A stretch of DNA of 12,804 bases from JBCCCJ01 sp039029315 (GTDB lineage: Bacteria > Bacteroidota > Bacteroidia > J057), in the NCBI GenBank assembly GCA_039029315.1, contig JBCCGK010000184.1:1-12804 (forward strand), given 5' to 3'. Position numbers and translations under genes: made by a program. How positions within the stretch are numbered: the first letter of the stretch is position 1; each line of letters begins with the position of its first letter. Below the pieces are notes generated by a model. It ran no database searches. It had not been told where the DNA came from and saw nothing but the letters and a program-made list of their open reading frames with translations. Positions 5,567 through 12,804 of this stretch are shown here, piece by piece.

Positions 5567-8125
5567 ATGTCTACCCGACGTTTGGCAGCCATCATGTTCA
5601 CAGATATCGCAGGATATACCGCCATGATGCAAGCAGATGAATCGAAAGCGATGCAGGTTCGTCAGCGACACCGTCAAGTATTTGAGCAATATCATCAGGA
5701 ATATCAGGGAACCATCCTTCAGTATTTCGGCGATGGTACCTTGAGCATATTTGACAGTGCGATAGATGCTGTCAAGTGTGGAATCGATATGCAGGCAGCG
5801 TTTCAGCAAGAGCCGCATGTCCCGCTGAGGATTGGAATCCACACGGGTGATATTCTCTACTCAGCGGATGAAGTAGCTGGAGATGGTGTCAATGTCGCTT
5901 CCCGGGTTGAATCTCTTGCTGTACCCGGAAGTGTGTTTTTGTCAGAAAGTGTGTACGGATATCTCAAGAATCAGGTTGAGATTCCTGTACAATCGATGGG
6001 AGAATTCTCCTTCAAGAATGTGGAGGAACCAATGGAGGTGTATGCTGTGGCGCGAGAAGAGTTGGTGATTCCAGAACCCAAAAACCTGACAGGAAAATTC
6101 ATCAAACATCGGCGACCCGGACAGCAATCGTTGCTACAACGCATGCCTATTTGGGCCAAATATGTAGGCGGGTTTGCTCTGTTTCTCCTATTGGCTCCCA
6201 TTATCTATTTTCCTCTCTTGCAGATTACTTCCAGCTCAGCGGCAGAAGAACAAGGCGACATGATTGTTGTGACAGATGAAATGGGGCATACCTCCGAGCA
6301 CATGATGGTAAAGGCAGAAGATAAAACCCGATTTTACCTCACGCCATTTGACAATGCTACCGGAGATAGCAGCCTGAATTGGATGACAAGAGGCTTCCCC
6401 TATGCCTTAGGGATGGATTGGGACCAGGACCCTTTTGTTTTTAGTATCTTTTCAGAATTAGCAAAACCCAAATCGCTGAATGAGGAGATAGATAATGCAA
6501 AAAAATACAATTGTGAATATGTCCTGAAAGGGAGGGTCGAACAAACAGATAGCAGCTATCGAATCCACATCAATACCTATCGTGTGGACAATGGGCACAT
6601 GAAGTCAGGACAAGTGTATGAGCATTCAGATATATTTTCTTTGCTGGATACAGTCAGCCTTAACACCAAATTGGCAATGGGGATTTCGCCGGAGCACCTT
6701 GCGCACGTCAAGGATTTGCCCATTCGACAATTTCTGACGCATTCAGAAACAGCATTTGAGCATTTTGGCTGGGCATTGTACAATCGGATTTATGTCAACT
6801 TTTTTCCTCTCAAATCTATTGAAGCGGCGATTGAAGCTGATTCTACTTTTGCCTGGATGTGTAGATATGGAAGTTATATGAATCATCGCTACCATATCAG
6901 CAAGAAGAATGCGGAAAAACTGAGCTTTCAGGCGATGAGGCATCGAAAGCGCTTGCCCAAGGATTTCGAGGCTGAGATTCGGCAATTGCATTATCAAGTG
7001 ACAGGGCAGCCAGAGAAGGCCCTACAACTGGCTGAGATTCAGGTAAAGCTTCACCCTGACAATTCTGACTATCAAAGAAATTTGATCAGTGGGTATTTTT
7101 TACGGGATCAATATGAGAAGGCACTGGAAGTAATCGGGAACATCCGCAATATGACAGACAATCCAGAAGAGGAAGTCAGAGCAGAATACATGTCTTTATG
7201 GCGTTTGGGAAAAATCGAAGCGGCCATATCGATCGTTGAATCATACTTATCTTCCAATCCCGATGTAGAGGAATCGATTGTGGAACTAGGTCTTCTATAT
7301 ACCCAAGCCCAGGAATGGGACAAAGCCACCAATCAAATTGAGCAAGCGATCTTAATGAATCCTGAAGACGAGTCATATCCTCGTCTGTTGAAGTATGTAC
7401 AGTTTGCGAAAGACTCTTTGCCCCTCAAGCCAGCAAACTGGTTCAAGGAATTTGAAGGAAGATATTGGATCAAGCATTATGCCTCCTTTGAAATGCAGGT
7501 TGTCGAGATGAATGGGAACCTGCTGACTCAAGCAACCAATCAATCCAAATTCCAGCTCTTCCCGATAGGGTCTGATTTGTTTACAGGAATGATTGATTAT
7601 CGCGAAAAGTTTGTGAGGGATGATCGGGGGCGGGTGATAGGAACAGAGACAAATGATATGGGATATTCGATTCATCCTTCCATCAGGATACCGGACGAGA
7701 TGCTGAGAGGAATTGAACTGTTCAGAGAAAGGAAGTTCTCGGAGGCAAGGCCCATCCTCGCGACTGAAGCAAAGGGGTACCCGGATCATCTTTTTCTGAG
7801 TCGCATGGTCCAATATATCGACTTTCGGACTGATTCTACCTCACAGGAAGATCGACAAACCTACACAGACCTGGAGGGAACATATGTGTTTACCCGCAAT
7901 GAATCTATAATTCTTACGCTAAGTCTTGACGAGCAGGGACAGATTTCTTACACAAACAACCAAACTTCAGGTCGGGACCCCAATGTGCTGTATGAATTTG
8001 AGAAAGACCATTTCATGAGTTTGGTCAGTCTGGGAAGTACCTTTCAATTTCGCCGTAAGCATGGAAGAATTGTTGAATTGACCGTGTGGGCCAAAGATGA
8101 TGAGATGGTATTCAAGAAGCAGTGA
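5567..8125 (+). CDS. Membrane-anchored class III nucleotide cyclase with TolB/FlgO-like, TPR and C-terminal beta-rich domains
   Basis: An 852-residue signalling protein. Residues 1-165 form a class III adenylate/guanylate cyclase domain: metal-binding D13 (MFTDIAGYT) and D56 (YFGDGTL), and transition-state N109 and R113 (GDGVNVASRVE), so it should be catalytically competent. The purine-selecting positions appear to be Q52 and E102, not the adenylate cyclase K/D pair, so the product (cAMP or cGMP) is open. A single membrane helix follows at about 199-220, then a TolB/FlgO-like region (about 254-375, starting RFYLTPFDNATGD), TPR-like helices (about 460-615), and two beta-rich segments (about 622-690 and 767-850) resembling the small barrel domain often attached to beta-lactamase-like hydrolases. 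The cyclase would be cytoplasmic with the sensor region across the membrane (inference). The frame is open to TTG 5534; ATG 5567 starts directly at MSTRRLAAIMFTD and is preferred. Confidence 0.88.
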   Translation: MSTRRLAAIMFTDIAGYTAMMQADESKAMQVRQRHRQVFEQYHQEYQGTILQYFGDGTLSIFDSAIDAVKCGIDMQAAFQQEPHVPLRIGIHTGDILYSADEVAGDGVNVASRVESLAVPGSVFLSESVYGYLKNQVEIPVQSMGEFSFKNVEEPMEVYAVAREELVIPEPKNLTGKFIKHRRPGQQSLLQRMPIWAKYVGGFALFLLLAPIIYFPLLQITSSSAAEEQGDMIVVTDEMGHTSEHMMVKAEDKTRFYLTPFDNATGDSSLNWMTRGFPYALGMDWDQDPFVFSIFSELAKPKSLNEEIDNAKKYNCEYVLKGRVEQTDSSYRIHINTYRVDNGHMKSGQVYEHSDIFSLLDTVSLNTKLAMGISPEHLAHVKDLPIRQFLTHSETAFEHFGWALYNRIYVNFFPLKSIEAAIEADSTFAWMCRYGSYMNHRYHISKKNAEKLSFQAMRHRKRLPKDFEAEIRQLHYQVTGQPEKALQLAEIQVKLHPDNSDYQRNLISGYFLRDQYEKALEVIGNIRNMTDNPEEEVRAEYMSLWRLGKIEAAISIVESYLSSNPDVEESIVELGLLYTQAQEWDKATNQIEQAILMNPEDESYPRLLKYVQFAKDSLPLKPANWFKEFEGRYWIKHYASFEMQVVEMNGNLLTQATNQSKFQLFPIGSDLFTGMIDYREKFVRDDRGRVIGTETNDMGYSIHPSIRIPDEMLRGIELFRERKFSEARPILATEAKGYPDHLFLSRMVQYIDFRTDSTSQEDRQTYTDLEGTYVFTRNESIILTLSLDEQGQISYTNNQTSGRDPNVLYEFEKDHFMSLVSLGSTFQFRRKHGRIVELTVWAKDDEMVFKKQ

Positions 8126-8160
8126 GAAGGCAGAATCAGCAGAAAAACAGAGGATGGCTG

Positions 8161-8183
8161 CTTGCCAACACCTTGTTAGCAAA
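8161..8183. terminator. Candidate hairpin between convergent cyclase and gldD genes
   Basis: TTGCCAACA (8162-8170) and TGTTAGCAA (8174-8182) form a stem with one mismatch around a 3-base loop. It lies between the convergent stop codons at 8125 and 8192. There is no strong T-run on either side, so it is only a possible bidirectional terminator. Confidence 0.3.
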
Positions 8184-8191
8184 TCTCTCTT

Positions 8192-8824
8192 TCATTCTTC
8201 CTCCCATTGTAGAGAATTGACCATATGCTTGACTTCTTCTTTCATATAAGTAATGACAGGGAGAAGAGAATCATTTTTTAGTGCTGTTTGAAAATAGAAA
8301 GACATCATCATGACATGCTGCTCAGTGGAATCATACAAAAAAACCTGGGCTGGGGTGCCCACATTGCCATAAATCTCAAAAAAGGTTCCTTCGCCAGCTT
8401 CGGCAGATAATGGGGATGGGACAATTTGTGTGGCTTGTTTGCTATGTTTATAGATCATCTTGCGATATTCCTCAAAATGAGTGCTTCGTGTTTTTTGGCT
8501 TTCTTCTACATTGCGATAGGTGATGTGCCATTTAAGATCATAAGGAGGAAAAGAAATATCCACCCAACAAGAGTCAGATTGATTCCGACTAATTTCTCCA
8601 TACCCAGGATAAAAAAAGGTGAACGGACAGCTCTCATTCTGAAACAGGCGGTATTGACGCGCTTCGGGAGCTGGGATCTCGATGCGGTGAAATCCATGTG
8701 CACGGGGGTAAGGCGTATAAGAGTTACAAGCTGAAAGAATCAGAAGAAGGGGGATGAGGAGATACAGAGAGAGAGGGGAAAAGGAATAGAAACGAGAAGA
8801 GGTATGCAAATGCTTGTTTTTCAT
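8192..8824 (-). CDS. gldD: Gliding motility lipoprotein GldD
   Basis: A 210-residue lipoprotein: a hydrophobic N-terminal segment ends in the lipobox LSAC, so signal peptidase II cleavage and lipid attachment at the cysteine are expected. Immediately after it comes YTPYPRAHGFHRIEIP, the GldD family signature (family form roughly YTPKPRGYFRIDLP), then CPFTFFYPGYGEI, again typical. GldD is required for gliding and is linked to the T9SS/gliding machinery in Flavobacterium; its biochemical role is not known. The length is close to the family norm. The frame opens at TTG 8860, but the ATG at 8822-8824 begins a proper lipoprotein signal (MKNKHLH), so it is used. It lies downstream of gldE as in other Bacteroidota, but after an unusually long 284-bp gap. 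It converges with the cyclase gene. Confidence 0.9.
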   Translation of the reverse strand: MKNKHLHTSSRFYSFSPLSLYLLIPLLLILSACNSYTPYPRAHGFHRIEIPAPEARQYRLFQNESCPFTFFYPGYGEISRNQSDSCWVDISFPPYDLKWHITYRNVEESQKTRSTHFEEYRKMIYKHSKQATQIVPSPLSAEAGEGTFFEIYGNVGTPAQVFLYDSTEQHVMMMSFYFQTALKNDSLLPVITYMKEEVKHMVNSLQWEEE

Positions 8825-9108
8825 ATGTCGGGTTCGAATGTGTTGGGTCAAATATCGCAAGAACCAGCCAATGTACAGACCTTTTTATCGATCACTGTTA
8901 AAACAAAAAATTCAATGAATTGATTATCAGGAATTTGTTTTGGCTGGCTCCCCCTGGAACAATGAGTTCTTTTTTTTCTGTGAATTCCTTCTTGCCAACT
9001 CATCTCCTCAAGTGGGGGCTACAAATCTCTTGGAAAAGAGAGAATGGTCTATTCCGCAGCACTGATTTCTTATACAACAAATGAGACGTTATTTCCCCTA
9101 TATCCCTT
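8825..9108 (-). other. Long gldE-gldD spacer with predicted structured leader
   Basis: No ORF is recognised. In minus-strand RNA, GAGCCAGCCAA (8940-8950) can pair with TTGGCTGGTTC (8861-8871), 11 pairs including one G-U, enclosing about 68 nt and ending some 36 nt before the gldD ATG. Inside lies the dyad AATTCAATGAATT (8909-8921), and nearer gldE a small hairpin TCTCTT/AAGAGA (9026-9041). It could be an attenuator, a separate gldD promoter region, or an mRNA processing site. This is inference; it matches no riboswitch that I recognise. Confidence 0.4.
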
Positions 9109-10458
9109 CTATTCTTCCCTGAGGACTTCTTCTTCCTGAATCTCGAATTTTACCTGAGTGATTCTGTGTTTGCTTACGCCTTCGACATGCAAGGCATAAT
9201 GCTGATACTGGATGATCTCCCCTGTAGCCGGAATCTTTCCATGAAGTTCCAGGATCAATCCTCCAAGGCTGTCACTGTCTCCACGCGCATCTTCAAAAGT
9301 CTGTTCTTCCAGATTGAGAATTTTCTTCACATCAATCAAAGAAATCCTTCCTTCGAAAATATAGGTCTTCTCATCTACCTGCGTATAGACCCAATCTTCA
9401 CTGTCAAATTCATCATTGATTTCTCCAAAGATTTCTTCAATAATATCCTCCAATGTGATGATGCCAGCAGTTCCCCCGAACTCGTCCACGACCACAGCCA
9501 TATGTAAGCGTTGAGTTTTGAACTCTTCCAGGAGGGCATCGATTTTCTTGCTTTCGGGGACGAAGTAGACTTCCCGCATCACCTCGCTGATCGGGACAGG
9601 TTTGCTGTTTTCCTTGAGATAGGGCAGGAGGTCCTTGATATGGAGTACCCCTCTGATATGATCCAGATTCTCTTCATAGACAGGGAGTCTGCTCAGGCTA
9701 TGGGTGCGAATCAAGTCCACCAATTCATCAAAACTCAAGTGCATCTCTACCGCAACCACATCCACCCTTGCCCGCATGACACTCTTGACGGTGATATTGC
9801 TAAAGTTGACAATGCCCTTGAGGATTTCTTGTTCATCCTTATCCTCTTCTGGATCAGTGGTAAGGGCGATGGCATGCCGAAGATCGTCTCTGGAAGCGAA
9901 TTCTTCTTTGAGCTTCACGCGTTTTTCGATAAAACTGGTTCCTTCGATCAGAAGTTTGGCGAGAGGAGTAAAAAACCATTGAAGCCCCTCCATCGGAATG
10001 GCCAGAATCTGTACCATTCTCACATGATTGCGCGTAGCGTATACTTTGGGAATAATTTCACCAAAAAACAACAGCAAGCTGGTGATCAGAACAACTTCAA
10101 CCAAAAACTTCAGAGAATCATCCCATGCGTAGGTCCTGGACCAAATTTGCATCAGATTGGAAGCGACCAGAATGGCACCGACATTCATAAAGTTGTTCGT
10201 GATCAGAATGGTCGCCAGCAACTTCTTGGGTCTATTGATCAGCCGCCAGACACGTTGCGCCCTGGCAGAATCATCATCCTTGAGGTCTTTGATTTCAGCT
10301 TTGGTGAGAGAAAAGAAAGCGGCTTCTGAACCAGAGGCGAAGAAAGAGGCTGCAATCAGCAGAATGAATAAGATATATTGACCAATTTGAGTCAACAATC
10401 CAGTCCAATCGGTCTGAAGTAGAATAACACTCGCTAAATTCCCAGGCTCCGGGTCCAC
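9109..10458 (-). CDS. gldE: Gliding motility-associated membrane protein GldE (CNNM/CorC-like)
   Basis: A 449-residue inner-membrane protein with the HlyC/CorC layout: an N-terminal CNNM (DUF21) transmembrane domain (about 25-200, with FASGSEAAFFSLTKAEI and LLFFGEIIPKVYA), two CBS domains (about 215-345, ending VVDEFGGTAGIITLEDIIEEI), and a C-terminal CorC_HlyC domain (about 360-440). Relatives are linked to divalent-cation efflux. In Flavobacterium gldE lies next to gldD and assists gliding. Context between ssb and gldD identifies this paralogue as GldE rather than a generic CorC. The start is GTG at 10456-10458, giving MDPEPGNL, an N-terminus typical of GldE; no ATG lies between it and the ssb stop 12 bp upstream. 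That spacing implies co-transcription with ssb. Confidence 0.93.
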   Translation of the reverse strand: MDPEPGNLASVILLQTDWTGLLTQIGQYILFILLIAASFFASGSEAAFFSLTKAEIKDLKDDDSARAQRVWRLINRPKKLLATILITNNFMNVGAILVASNLMQIWSRTYAWDDSLKFLVEVVLITSLLLFFGEIIPKVYATRNHVRMVQILAIPMEGLQWFFTPLAKLLIEGTSFIEKRVKLKEEFASRDDLRHAIALTTDPEEDKDEQEILKGIVNFSNITVKSVMRARVDVVAVEMHLSFDELVDLIRTHSLSRLPVYEENLDHIRGVLHIKDLLPYLKENSKPVPISEVMREVYFVPESKKIDALLEEFKTQRLHMAVVVDEFGGTAGIITLEDIIEEIFGEINDEFDSEDWVYTQVDEKTYIFEGRISLIDVKKILNLEEQTFEDARGDSDSLGGLILELHGKIPATGEIIQYQHYALHVEGVSKHRITQVKFEIQEEEVLREE

Positions 10459-10470
10459 AGTTTTTTTATA

Positions 10471-10971
10471 TTAAAACGGCAAATCGTCCATTCCTGTTGC
10501 AGGATCAACAGGGGAACTCTGAGGTGATGAGGTTTGAGGAGAGGAATTGGCCGCTACATCCTTCTGGACAGGCTGAGGAGGTGTGGCCGCTGAAACCGGC
10601 GAGACTGGCTGGGAGAATTCTCCACCGCCTACTGGTCTACCATCCAGCAAAATCAGTTTTTGCCCCTCTACTAAGGTACGACTCCGCTTTTCTCCTTCTG
10701 GCGTTTCCCATTGCTGGGTCCGAATGCGTCCTTCTATACATACAGTAGATCCTCGCTTACAATATTTGGAAGCAATCTCAGCTTGACCTCTCCAAAGATT
10801 GACACTGACCCACTCTGTTCGATCCTGAAAATTACCCTCCTTATTACGGACACGATCTGTACACGCAAGTCGGATTGTCATATAAGCAATTCCCTGATCG
10901 AGGTACTTCAATTCGGGTTCGTGGCCCAAATTGCCAATGAGTGTAACCCGATTCAAACCGTATTTTGCCAT
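10471..10971 (-). CDS. ssb: Single-stranded DNA-binding protein
   Basis: A 166-residue SSB, which coats single-stranded DNA as a tetramer during replication, repair and recombination. The OB fold occupies residues 1 to about 108 (MAKYGLNRVTLIGNLG, then LACTDRVRNKEG and DRTEWVSVNLWRGQAE, WETPEGEKRSRTLVEG). A low-complexity Pro/Ser/Gln linker follows, and the chain ends in the acidic partner-docking tip MDDLPF (161-166). The ATG at 10969-10971 lies inside the 3' end of mutY (19-bp overlap), so translation is probably coupled to mutY. Being in the mutY-gldE cluster is typical for Bacteroidota, many of which also carry further ssb copies. Confidence 0.96.
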   Translation of the reverse strand: MAKYGLNRVTLIGNLGHEPELKYLDQGIAYMTIRLACTDRVRNKEGNFQDRTEWVSVNLWRGQAEIASKYCKRGSTVCIEGRIRTQQWETPEGEKRSRTLVEGQKLILLDGRPVGGGEFSQPVSPVSAATPPQPVQKDVAANSSPQTSSPQSSPVDPATGMDDLPF

Positions 10972-11990
10972 TGTTCAAATATCTTCAGCACTGCTCGTGC
11001 AAAAGCAAAAGTAGCAATTTTTTCTGTAGAAATGAATTGGCACCCTTCCCATACTGCTGACTGAGAATCTGCCAGCTGATAAACCCGAATCATCATGTCG
11101 AAATGGGTAAATACATGCTTCAGGCCAAATAAATAGGGTCCTCCATAGGAAGAGGTGCTGACTTTCCATTGCTTCTGATCGACTTCTTCATTGGGAATTT
11201 CCCACAGGCCTCCCCACAACCCTTCTGTTGGTCGTTGTCTGATGACAAATTCACCTTCACGATTGATCACAAGATAAAAATGGAAAAATCGTATCTTCCG
11301 TTTGAGTTTTTTCTCCTTATATGGAAGCAAGTGTATGATGCCTTCTTGCCGCGCTTTGCACACCGCTTCGAGGGGACAAATCAGACAGGCAGGCTTGCTT
11401 GGGGTGCAGATAGTAGACCCAATGTCCATGATCCCATTGTTGAATGATCGGGAATCGACCCCCTCTACCCACTGATCTATGATGTGTTGAAAGGACTTGC
11501 GCGTTTTTTGCTGATCAATGGGCGAAAAATCTCCCAGTATCCGGCTCATCACCCGCAATACATTTCCATCGATCACACCGGTCTGATTGCCAAATGCAAA
11601 TGATCCTATTGCCCGGGCTGTGTAGGGGCCAACACCCTTTAATTTTATCAGTTCTGTATGATGGTTCGGAAATTGCCCTGCCAATTCTCCTACGATATGC
11701 CTGGAAGCCGCGTGCAGATTCCTTGCTCGACTATAATATCCCAGGCCTTCCCAATACTTCAACACTTCATCCAGTTCCGCCTTTGCCAGTGCCTGTACAT
11801 TGGGAAACCGCTCAATGAAGCGGTAATAATAGGCTATTCCGGTTTCGATTCTGGTTTGTTGAAGAATGACTTCTGATATCCAGATCAGATATGGGTCTCG
11901 GGTATCCCGCCAGGGAAGGTCCCGCCCTTGCTTGTCAAACCATTGAACTATTTTGGAGCCGATCACTGTGTGAGGGGTATGGGATAACAT
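10953..11990 (-). CDS. mutY: Adenine DNA glycosylase MutY
   Basis: A 345-residue base-excision repair enzyme that removes adenine mispaired with 8-oxoguanine. The helix-hairpin-helix GPD domain carries catalytic E40 (WISEVILQQT) and D141 (GVIDGNVLRV), and the hairpin LKGVGPYTARAIGSFAFG (117-134). The [4Fe-4S] ligands are C195, C202, C205 and C211 in the exact Cx6Cx2Cx5C spacing. The C-terminal NUDIX-like domain (about 230-345), which recognises 8-oxoguanine, includes GLWGGLWEIPNEE and the HVFTHFDM segment. All key residues are present and the length is normal. The ATG at 11988-11990 starts directly. It is the first gene of the minus-strand cluster, overlaps ssb by 19 bp, and diverges from the DUF2911 gene with 104 bp between starts. 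Confidence 0.96.
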   Translation of the reverse strand: MLSHTPHTVIGSKIVQWFDKQGRDLPWRDTRDPYLIWISEVILQQTRIETGIAYYYRFIERFPNVQALAKAELDEVLKYWEGLGYYSRARNLHAASRHIVGELAGQFPNHHTELIKLKGVGPYTARAIGSFAFGNQTGVIDGNVLRVMSRILGDFSPIDQQKTRKSFQHIIDQWVEGVDSRSFNNGIMDIGSTICTPSKPACLICPLEAVCKARQEGIIHLLPYKEKKLKRKIRFFHFYLVINREGEFVIRQRPTEGLWGGLWEIPNEEVDQKQWKVSTSSYGGPYLFGLKHVFTHFDMMIRVYQLADSQSAVWEGCQFISTEKIATFAFARAVLKIFEQWQNTV

Positions 11991-12094
11991 GAGTGCCTAC
12001 TAGATTGCAAGTAGCTGATCGCAAAAAACAAATTATCTGTGTATTTTCGTTAATGATAACCTTCTGGATGATTGTTTACTTAACCTCTTAACAA

Positions 12095-12637
12095 ATGAAA
12101 GCTTGCATATTCCCTATTCTCCTCTTCTTGTTGGGGGCCTTGATGCTTCCTGCTCATCTTTCTGCCCAAAAGTTCCCCAACCTGGACAAGAGTTCTCTGG
12201 ATATCGCTTCATTTCCTAAACGAGGCGCCAATAAAGTTGTTCGTGTCACCTATAGCCGACCCTTCAAAAATGACAGGGAAATCTTTGGCGGCAAGGTCAA
12301 GTATGGAAAAGTGTGGCGATTGGGAGCCAATGAAGCTTCTGAAATCACCTTCTACAAAGATGTCACCATCGACGGACAATCCATCAAAGCGGGGACATAT
12401 GCCCTGTTTGCCATTCCCAATGAAACGGAATGGACCATCATTTTTAATTCCAGACTCAACCAATGGGGCGCATTTACTTATAAAGAGAAACATGATGTTG
12501 CCAGAGTTACAGCTAGTGTTTCAACCGCAGATGAAATTCTCGAAAATTTCTCCATCAGCTTTGACAAGAATTCAGGAGGTGCGACCATGTACTTCGGCTG
12601 GGATCTGACCATTGCGGCCCTTCCGATGAAATTTTAG
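12095..12637 (+). CDS. Secreted DUF2911 family protein
   Basis: A 180-residue protein with a clear signal peptide (residues 1-24, ending HLSA before QKFPN), so it is exported. The mature part matches the DUF2911 family, common in Bacteroidota and of unknown function: VVRVTYSRPFKNDREIFGG, then VKYGKVWRLGANEASEITFY and IDGQSIKAGTYALFAIPNE, TEWTIIFN, and WGAFTY. The family is predicted to be beta-rich. The length is close to that of single-domain members. The ATG at 12095 gives the signal peptide at once. A one-mismatch -7 box (TATTTTCG, 12042-12049) lies upstream. It is a single gene, divergent from mutY; MITE copy 3 begins 49 bp after its stop. Confidence 0.9.
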   Translation: MKACIFPILLFLLGALMLPAHLSAQKFPNLDKSSLDIASFPKRGANKVVRVTYSRPFKNDREIFGGKVKYGKVWRLGANEASEITFYKDVTIDGQSIKAGTYALFAIPNETEWTIIFNSRLNQWGAFTYKEKHDVARVTASVSTADEILENFSISFDKNSGGATMYFGWDLTIAALPMKF

Positions 12638-12686
12638 AAACTGTCTTGATTTTGGTTTTTGTCTAAAGAAGGCAGGATTTATGTTA

Positions 12687-12804
12687 GAGACTGTTTGGGA
12701 ATGTGTACTGAGAATTTTCAGGGTGTATTTTTTTCTCAGACAAGGCTCTTTTTTGTTCTCATAGTGGTGCTATGGGAACAAAAAAAGCCACTGAATGAGG
12801 AAAA
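12687..12804 (+). mobile_element. MITE-like palindromic repeat, copy 3 (truncated by window end)
   Basis: The first 118 bp of the same repeat as 161-321 and 822-981, in the same orientation. It starts GAGACTGTTT after TTA at 12684-12686, again fitting a TNA target. The central hairpin (12744-12789) is the best preserved of the three: TGTTCTCATAG and CTATGGGAACA surround the loop TGGTG, with one wobble-type mismatch. The right terminus lies beyond the window. It may also terminate the DUF2911 transcript (inference). Confidence 0.8.

Noticed and set aside
9511..10329. A 272-codon open frame on the plus strand
   Set aside because: It is antisense to gldE, whose protein is clearly conserved; the composition looks like a reverse shadow with no recognisable domain.
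1..12804. CRISPR array, tRNA, rRNA, phage or plasmid genes
   Set aside because: No regularly spaced direct repeats, no cloverleaf or rRNA-like stretch, and no integrase, transposase, replication or capsid gene was recognised.

Overview
The window looks like chromosomal DNA of a gliding, type IX secretion-competent member of the Bacteroidota, plausibly a Saprospiria or Cytophagia-like lineage (inference). The signs are: a mutY-ssb-gldE-gldD cluster; remnants of a type IX secretion (T9SS) C-terminal sorting domain with its YPNPT motif; a DUF2911 protein; promoter-like TAnnTTTG boxes; and genes without clear Shine-Dalgarno sequences. GC content is moderate, and no phage, plasmid, CRISPR, rRNA or tRNA gene was seen.

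Layout. Positions 1-1000 hold a palindromic, G/C-tract intergenic stretch and two copies of a ~160 bp palindromic MITE-like repeat (161-321 and 822-981), which bracket a Fur-family regulator gene (344-766, minus). Positions 1235-1923 are a decayed T9SS cargo gene (one frameshift, two in-frame stops), followed by a convincing terminator. A sodium:solute symporter gene follows on the minus strand (1995-3659), with a G-rich, quadruplex-capable tract immediately next to its start codon. Then come arfB (ribosome rescue, 3850-4266, plus) and a serine beta-lactamase-like hydrolase (4267-5406, minus), whose stop codons abut with no spacer. Divergent from the hydrolase is a large membrane-anchored class III nucleotide cyclase with TolB/FlgO-like, TPR and C-terminal beta-rich domains (5567-8125, plus).

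The right third is a minus-strand cluster transcribed mutY (10953-11990), ssb (10471-10971), gldE (9109-10458), gldD (8192-8824). The first three are overlapping or tightly spaced; gldD is separated by ~280 bp of leader with a predicted 11-bp stem. A secreted DUF2911 protein (12095-12637, plus) diverges from mutY, and a third MITE copy starts at 12687 and runs off the window.

Functionally the window combines housekeeping genes (adenine glycosylase repair, single-strand binding, ribosome rescue), gliding/T9SS genes (gldD, gldE), and envelope or signalling genes (symporter, secreted hydrolase, cyclase). The most unusual items are the MITE family with matching 3-bp target duplications (TNA), the fossil T9SS cargo gene, and the multi-domain cyclase whose purine-selecting residues depart from the adenylate cyclase consensus.
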